Assembly: GCF_051622035.1 (NCBI RefSeq)
Contig: NC_135366.1
Span: forward strand, 6,417,001-6,481,000
Length of the DNA: 64,000 bases
Direction: 5' to 3'
Origin: Arctopsyche grandis
Lineage: Eukaryota; Arthropoda; Insecta; Trichoptera; Hydropsychidae
Shown here: in pieces, positions 58,408 to 64,000 of the stretch
Position numbering within the stretch: the first letter of the stretch is position 1
Layout: every line of letters starts with the position of its first letter
Notes under the pieces: model-generated
Seen by the model: only the letters and a program-made list of their open reading frames with translations
What the model was told of the DNA's origin: nothing
The model's database searches: none
Program-made: the position numbers and the translations under genes

Positions 58408-58500
58408 CTGAAGATTTTAAGAGATGCAGCCAAAATTCAGCCGGACTGAACGATTGTCTTAAGAATGCAGTGCCAGACGCTCTGCGCAAGATGATCAAAG
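58408..58500 (+). CDS. Gene D (takeout/JHBP family), exon 2; gene continues past window
   Basis: The acceptor TTTTGATTTTCAG ends at 58407 and the donor AAAG|GTAAAC is at 58500. Completing the split Pro codon, the protein reads LPEDFKRCSQ, then LNDCLKNAVPDALRKMIKG. Takeout/juvenile-hormone-binding-protein family members have exactly this N-terminus: a leader, LP..F..C, about ten residues, LN.C...A...L, then a KG turn, with the two cysteines (here Cys31 and Cys41) forming the first disulphide. These are secreted carriers of small hydrophobic ligands such as juvenile hormone, acting in haemolymph, antennae or fat body. Only about 55 of some 250 residues are in the window. I searched by eye to 64000 and found no further exon. 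The 6.8-kb intron 1 is filled with transposons. Confidence 0.85.
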
Positions 58501-58867
58501 GTAAACATCAATTTATATAAAATAAATCAACGGTAATTGTATTATTAAATATTACATTAAAAAAAACAGTTAAAAAATAAAATAAAATATTATTAAAATA
58601 ATTATGTACTACTATGAAGTTTTGTACTAGTTATTTCAACATCAATATTTAGTCTGAATTAATTATGTATTAGTTATTTCAACATCAATATTTAGTCTGA
58701 ATTAATTATGTACATTATGTACATTTATTATGTAATAGTAAAAAAATCAATGTTAAATTAATTTTTTAAAAATATTTTTTTAATGGGTTATGTATTTAAA
58801 TTCAGGGGCGGATTGGATCATCAAGAAAAGTTGAATAGCAAATTAAGTACGCATATTATAATTAAAA

Positions 58868-59295
58868 CTAGTGTTGTACCCGATGACATATCATCGCATG
58901 GGTTTTGGCATAAATAAATAAAAATTAAAATAAACGTGTCGTTGATCAGCTATTCGATCCCCACGCGCGCGAATTTTCAAAAGCTTTTAAATATATTTAA
59001 TTTAATATTTAGATTTAATTGTTTAATGTGAAAAAAAAATGGTAGAAACTACCTACGTACATATGAACAATATAAATCACCGATACAAAAATTAATTAAT
59101 TAATTAATTGATTAAATAAATTTTCAATAGACGGCGGGAAATTCTCTGCCAAGTGGAAACATTAGTAGCGATCAGTATATATAAAAGTTTTTTTCTTTTT
59201 TTTTTGTGTTCGCATATACGTTTTGGCTGTGGCTTAGTACGGCGAGCGTTATTTCAGACAAACAGACACACAAACGGAATAGCGTTATTATAAAT
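58868..59295 (-). mobile_element. Non-autonomous Helitron (family 4)
   Basis: The minus-strand 3' end carries a perfect hairpin CGATGA-TATG-TCATCG followed by GGTACAACACTAG and T. The 5' region contains the GTTTGTGTGTCTGTTTGTCTG motif. The 5' boundary is approximate. Confidence 0.6.
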
Positions 59296-59327
59296 TTATA
59301 GGTATTTTATTTTTATCTATATGAGAT

Positions 59328-59905
59328 CAGGAAGGCCTGACAGATAAACTCCAATGTGCCTTCCTGGCCAATTACATACACATCCAACTCGAAACAATAC
59401 CTGACATCTATGGTCAGATATTAAAAACATCGTATAAATATGTTCAATGACATTTTTCATGTAACAATACGAATTTTTACATTCAATAAACAACCACGCC
59501 AAAACCTATTAATTTAAGGGTTAGGCTAGGTTACAGATTGCTCCAAAGCGGCGAGTGTGCTCATCAGATTACGACTCTATGGCCAGACATTAAAAACATC
59601 GTAAACAATACGATTTATAACAATACGAATTTTTGCATTCAATAATCATCCACAGAGACATCTATGGTGAGAAATCAGGCGAAACCTGAGATACAATAAT
59701 AACTCAAGGTTTGCAACAGAAAATTGGGGAGGGAAAGCCAATTTTACAGGAACCGTTTCAATGAAAATCAGAAAAATTGGAAAATTCTGATAAGAAATGA
59801 TCGACCTCGACAAACCAAGGTTTGGCCAACAACAAGACTCTAGTGGGAATCGAACCCGTGACATAATGCACGAAAGAATTCAACACTCACGTCTAGACCA
59901 CACTG
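59328..59905 (-). mobile_element. Two adjoining SINEs
   Basis: 59328-59480 is a 3' part (GGCCAGGAAGGCACATTGGA). 59560-59905 is a fuller copy with the CGTAATCTGATGAGCACACT box (minus strand), the core and a B box GGGTTCGATTCCC. They share the AATTTTTACATTCAATAA / AATTTTTGCATTCAATAA segment. Confidence 0.7.
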
Positions 59906-60330
59906 TTGGTGAATGATGAGCAAAAGACAAAGCTAGTAAAAAATAAAAATATTTTGTATTGTTTTATATTTAAGTATAAAACAATACGAAAATTGTGACC
60001 CTAGTGGTGAGTCACCAGAGGCATTTTGGCGCCTTTTCATTGCTACAGCTGTTCCATCGAGACCGGTCGGTTCACTGTCACTTGAGATTTCGACACGTCT
60101 TTCTCGTTGAAAAAAATATTCACATATTTTACATACACACAACATGTATGCCACTTCCACTCCTTCCTGTCTTGGGCAAGCCTCATCCGAGAACGTTGCA
60201 CTTTTCACATTTACTTCTTGGATACGACCTTGTCGAAGTAAATACATACATATATCTACATATGTACTGAGAATGCATTGAGATACCAAATAGTGATCAC
60301 AAGAAAATTAAAGTAGGTGTAAAAAATCTA

Positions 60331-60764
60331 TCTATGTATATATGTATATACATATATAAAAAAAATGAATGTCTGTCTGACTGTCTATCTGGCTGTGTGT
60401 CTTGAATAGGCTCCTAAGCCACTGAACCGATTACGATGGAACTTTCAGGATTTGTTATATGCAAGTCCGGGAAGATTACTGTGAAAAAAAACGGGAAAAA
60501 CCTCTTAATAATAATATTCGTAATTACGATTTTACTGACGCGAAAGTAAAGCTATGCCGCGAGTATGACAATAATCGCGCCACGCCTACCTCGCACTCGA
60601 ATGTACTGAACATTCAGGGCTGTACCACAAACACACAGCGGATGGCCCACGTCAGCAAATATATCTATACACCTATATATAGAATTGAATGTTTGTGGAA
60701 TGGTAACGGGAATGGGAATTGCACGCGTTTTTGTGGCATTGCAACGTATGCCGGGTGCAGCTAG
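60331..60764 (+). mobile_element. Non-autonomous Helitron (family 3)
   Basis: It begins TCTATGTATATATG after an A. It has AATGTCTGTCTGACTGTCT, CGATTACGATGGAACTTTCA, the 3' hairpin GGCAT..ATGCC and CTAG before T. It shares most of its length with 38410-38767. Confidence 0.7.
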
Positions 60765-61129
60765 TGTAATATATAAATGAATAAATAAAATCTTTTTTCT
60801 TGATATTTTAAGTTGGTTAAATCTTTCAGTTCGCATGGAATTTTATTTTATTTCTTTTGTCAATTAATTTCATTTAAAATGTATCCTTTATTTAAAATAT
60901 GAGGGTTTTTTTTTTTTTGACATTTATAAGGCTTCGTGATTTTTTCTATACAATATGAAAAGAAAATATAAATAGTATTATGTACATATGTATATTTAGA
61001 ATCAGGATGCAAGGGCTTTCAAACGATGCACGTGGATTAAAATATAAACTACGACCGAAAAGAGCCCGCGTGGCGTACACTGCTATACACGCTCGGTAAC
61101 TACACACACTGCACGTTCAAAACCAAATC

Positions 61130-61470
61130 CTACATAGATTTTATTTTATTTTATTTCAATCGAACATACAGATAAAATACAATAATACAATTAATACAAG
61201 CATTTTAATTGAATGCGAATTCATACAAACATCATCCAAAGTGACATCTATGGAGAAATTTTTGCAGCATTTTGTAATAGAAATTGGCGAACCTCAAGAC
61301 GCTGAATAACTTGAGATTTTCAAGAGAGATTGGAAAGGAAATGCCTCTGAAAGGAAACAATCGACCTGGAGTCACAAACCAAAGTCTGGCCAACAGCTAC
61401 TAGTGGGAATCTAACCGTGACCACTCCGCTCGAAAGCATAATACGCTAACCACTAGCCCACGCTGACATA
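61130..61470 (-). mobile_element. SINE
   Basis: ACATCTATGGAGAAATTTTTG, GAAACAATCGACCTGGAGTC and a head with ACGCTAACCACTAGCCCACG are all in plus-strand reading. The B box is mutated (GGGAATCTAACC). Confidence 0.7.
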
Positions 61471-61678
61471 CGACAGCTCTTTTGTTTATTTTTCTTGAGA
61501 AATGCTATAAATTGGTTAAAAAGACATTTTGCAATACCATCTTAATATATACATATACGTACATAGTTTGTTAGAAAAAAAATAAAGCTATGATTATTGC
61601 CGCATTTATAATACATGACTACATCAATCTACTAGAGGTAAATTTAATAAATTTGCATTTACTACATATATGTACATA

Positions 61679-61933
61679 TGAGCCGTTATAATTTAAAGTG
61701 GCATGAGTTCACTTTTGTTCAATTTAAGAAATATTTCGCAAAACTTAAACATAACATTTTGCGTATAACAGTATTTAAAAACACTGGTGACCTGTAATAC
61801 GTTTATTCTGCTTTACCGATATTCTGGACATATCGAATTAAAATAAGTGATATCAATTTTTGAATCAAGTCAAATAGAAATAGTGTTTTTGGAACTGAAA
61901 ATTGGACTTTCAAATATAATGGCTCATATATTG
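61679..61933 (+). repeat. Dispersed repeat, copy 2
   Basis: Partner of 56308-56527, with an extra internal stretch (about 61845-61885). Confidence 0.7.
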
Positions 61934-62172
61934 GAAAGAAAAAAAATTGATCCTTTCTTCGAAGCTACATTTGTATATTAATTATTTATATGTGTGTCCA
62001 AAATCTACATATACATATTATAATGCAACTATCGATACGTAACACAGGGGTGAAGCGTAACACGCGATAACACGATATTGCACCACAACGCATGACATTC
62101 GCGAAATCCACACACGCATACAGAATTGCATATAACATTTCCTGAACACTAGTACATATTCATACATATACC

Positions 62173-63549
62173 CAGTGGTGTAGTCGGGCCAGGTCGCCGC
62201 CCTGACACTTTGTTTGATATAAACATTGTTTTTCCGAGTACAATTGATAATAATATTTCACATAAAAATTTGTATACATACATATATTGTGAGCAGACTC
62301 TCGTTCTAACACTCGATGACCACAATCGAATAGTAATCTGAGCACATTCAAAACTTAAAATACATTTAATGAAATTTATTGGCTTTTTTATCTAAAACCA
62401 ACCACTCAAAACTTTGATAGAAAACATTCTTTGAACTATTGACCATACACACTTAAGGATAGATAAGATGAGGGAACTCAGCTTAAATGAATAGTCATCT
62501 CTAAATTCACATGCTAAAATTTCATTTTTGACATACATACGTATACATATGTACATATATACATTGCTAAAAGGAAATATTGCTGTTGACACACAAACAC
62601 GGGTTTTGCAAAATCAAAGATGTTGAAAAGGATGCATTATGGAAGTTTTTATAAAATATAAGAAAATACATCATAATTTCCACAAGTAAGAATATTTGTT
62701 AATTAATTTGAGAATTAAATAAAATTCCACTTAGAAAAATCATATTTCGACTATTCTTGATAGCAAAAATAGCAAAAATTCTATTGACAACTGGCTTACC
62801 TCGATAAAAAAAACGAATTTTTGTTATTAATCTACAAGAAGAGTCGAAATATGATTTTTCTAAGTGAAATTTTATTTAATTCTCATATAAAGACAATTTA
62901 ATATAATATCACTATTCATTCAATTCAGATTCGTGTAAATACTAGTACGAGCTTATAGCTCGAAATTTTACCGATTTAATATTCAGCACACTTCCAATTA
63001 ACCATTTTAAACGAAAACCAAAAATAGTGCGGCCAGAACACTATCCCAATAAACATGTTTCAATAGAAAATATTCAATATAAAATAGTATTAACAGTGAG
63101 AAAAAATCCCAAATGAAAATACGTACTTTTGACTTTTAATTTGAACTGGACGACTACTTAGAGAGATTTGAAAACTGAAAAGTACTACAAATGAAAGATA
63201 AAATACCCAACTATAGATTCCAACATTCATTTTGAACAAGAAATTGACAGATTTTGAGACATCGACCGAACAACACCAAGATATAGAAAAATCGTGCGAT
63301 TTAAATAACACATATATCTTCGAATCTCGAGCCAATCAACATTTTTTATTACCATATTCGTGTTTACTGGGCATAGATCTATAAGAAAAGTCATATCTAG
63401 TCTCTGAACTATTTTTCATGTCGAATAGTGTTATTATTTTGAACTACCAATATTAGAATACAACCTTTTTTTAGTAAGGAAAAAATCGGGGGGGGGTCAT
63501 AAAAATTAAACACCGGCCTTGTTCTTTTTTATTTAGCACTACACCACTG
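62173..63549. mobile_element. hAT-type element with 8-bp target duplication
   Basis: The ends CAGTGGTGTAGT (62173) and ACTACACCACTG (to 63549) are inverted copies, and the flanks repeat CATATACC exactly (62165-62172, 63550-63557). An 8-bp duplication and CAGTG ends mark hAT elements. No transposase is visible; a Tc1-type MITE occupies much of the inside. Confidence 0.8.
62700..63430 (-). mobile_element. Tc1-type MITE nested in the hAT element
   Basis: The minus strand starts CACTATTCGACATG and matches 16951 onward. A further inverted repeat of about 55 bp at its left end (about 62710-62765 against 62830-62885, AAATCATATTTCGACT) makes a large stem-loop not present in the 17-kb copy. Confidence 0.65.
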
Positions 63550-63559
63550 CATATACCTA

Positions 63560-64000
63560 TGCATGCATTTTCTAAGTGGCACCGTTTCATTTTAAAATTG
63601 CACGTATAAAAATAATTAGAATATACCGGAACGATAAGACAGTGGAATAGTAAAGAGCATACCTACGCTCAATGGGTACAAAATTGATAACGAGAGTGTC
63701 GATGGCAAGTGCCTGATTAGGAATGCGAAAGAGGTTTTCTCAAAAGAAAGTTGCGGGTGATGAGGCCCGGCCTGGCCCCGGCCACTGGCCGTCAAATGCT
63801 CTCATAATGGCCAAGTTGCGCAACAGTCGTTAATCCGTAACCGGTTTCGTAACCGGACGATTGTCCGTCCGTCAAATCGATTTTCCGTACGCCCCATTTC
63901 CGATTTAGCACCGACCGACCGATCGATCGATCGACCTTGTAATACAACGCTATGATAATAAAGATGATGCAAATACACGTGTAGCTAAACGCTAAAACGC
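63560..64000. other. GC-richer non-coding island at the window edge (gene D intron 2)
   Basis: 63700-63940 is unusually GC-rich, has a (GATC)n run (CGATCGATCGATCGA) and several CCGT/CGGAC repeats, and lacks ORFs. It may be regulatory. No takeout exon was recognised in it. Confidence 0.35.

Noticed and set aside
58795-58835. Takeout exon 3 at the acceptor AAATTCAG
   Set aside because: In the required phase it reads only a few residues before a stop, with no family motif.
59933-60289. 118-codon minus-strand ORF
   Set aside because: No recognisable domain, no leader or splice support, and an overlapping ORF on the other strand. Function cannot be supported.
63090-63335. 81-codon minus ORF similar to one at 17056-17301
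   Set aside because: Both lie in the same Tc1-type MITE family. The shared ORF reflects shared repeat sequence and has no transposase motif.

Overview
The window reads as a stretch of AT-rich, intron-rich insect genome. It has spliced genes with GT/AG junctions, TATA/Inr-type promoters, AATAAA signals, and a gene for an insect takeout/juvenile-hormone-binding protein. It also carries a dense load of SINEs, Helitrons, DNA transposons and retroelement remnants, and abundant ATACATATGTA-type microsatellites. I cannot fix the order or species. A short (AACCT)n tract resembles the insect telomere repeat but is too small to place it. The ends are arbitrary: a SINE is cut at base 1 and the takeout gene runs past base 64000.

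Four spliced genes can be argued from sequence. (1) Gene A, + strand: TATA box at 16392, first coding exon 16699-16725, a 4.9-kb transposon-filled intron, last exon 21623-22180. It encodes a predicted secreted, cysteine-free protein of 194 aa. (2) Gene B, + strand: coding exons 35836-35883, 37541-37716, 39826-40579 and 41894-42112. It encodes a predicted secreted, proline-rich, acidic protein of 398 aa. (3) Gene C, - strand: a clear last exon 45266-44634 (210 aa, acidic, hydrophobic tail) with a tentative signal-peptide exon near 48419-48387. (4) Gene D, + strand: a takeout/JHBP-family gene with promoter at 51328-51361, exon 1 at 51519-51591, a 6.8-kb intron, exon 2 at 58408-58500 and later exons outside the window. 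All four look like exported proteins whose signal peptide sits in a short first exon. I see no evidence that they act together. Weaker candidates are a signal-peptide-like exon at 7768-7607 (-), a repeat-bearing small ORF at 1001-819 (-), and two promoter/leader candidates near 5270 (-) and 10864 (+).

Layout: 1-16400 is almost wholly repeats. It holds SINEs, a PIF/Harbinger-type element nested in a second inverted-repeat element, two copies of a Jockey-like LINE tied to a piggyBac-like MITE, a solo LTR, Helitrons, a 25-bp minisatellite and an RTE-like LINE tail. Gene A occupies 16400-22390. 22400-35500 is intergenic with SINEs, Helitrons, a 407-bp palindrome and some GC-richer non-coding islands. 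Gene B occupies 35500-42430, gene C 44634 to about 48500, and gene D 51328 to beyond the end. The introns and flanks of B-D hold further Helitrons, SINEs, a hAT element with a clean 8-bp target duplication, Tc1-type MITEs and simple repeats.

I found no unmistakable new system (no CRISPR, no operon, no clustered enzyme set). The most interesting items are the unrecognised secreted-protein genes A-C, the order of nested mobile elements, and several long perfect or near-perfect palindromes. All homology statements come from reading the sequence, not from a database search.
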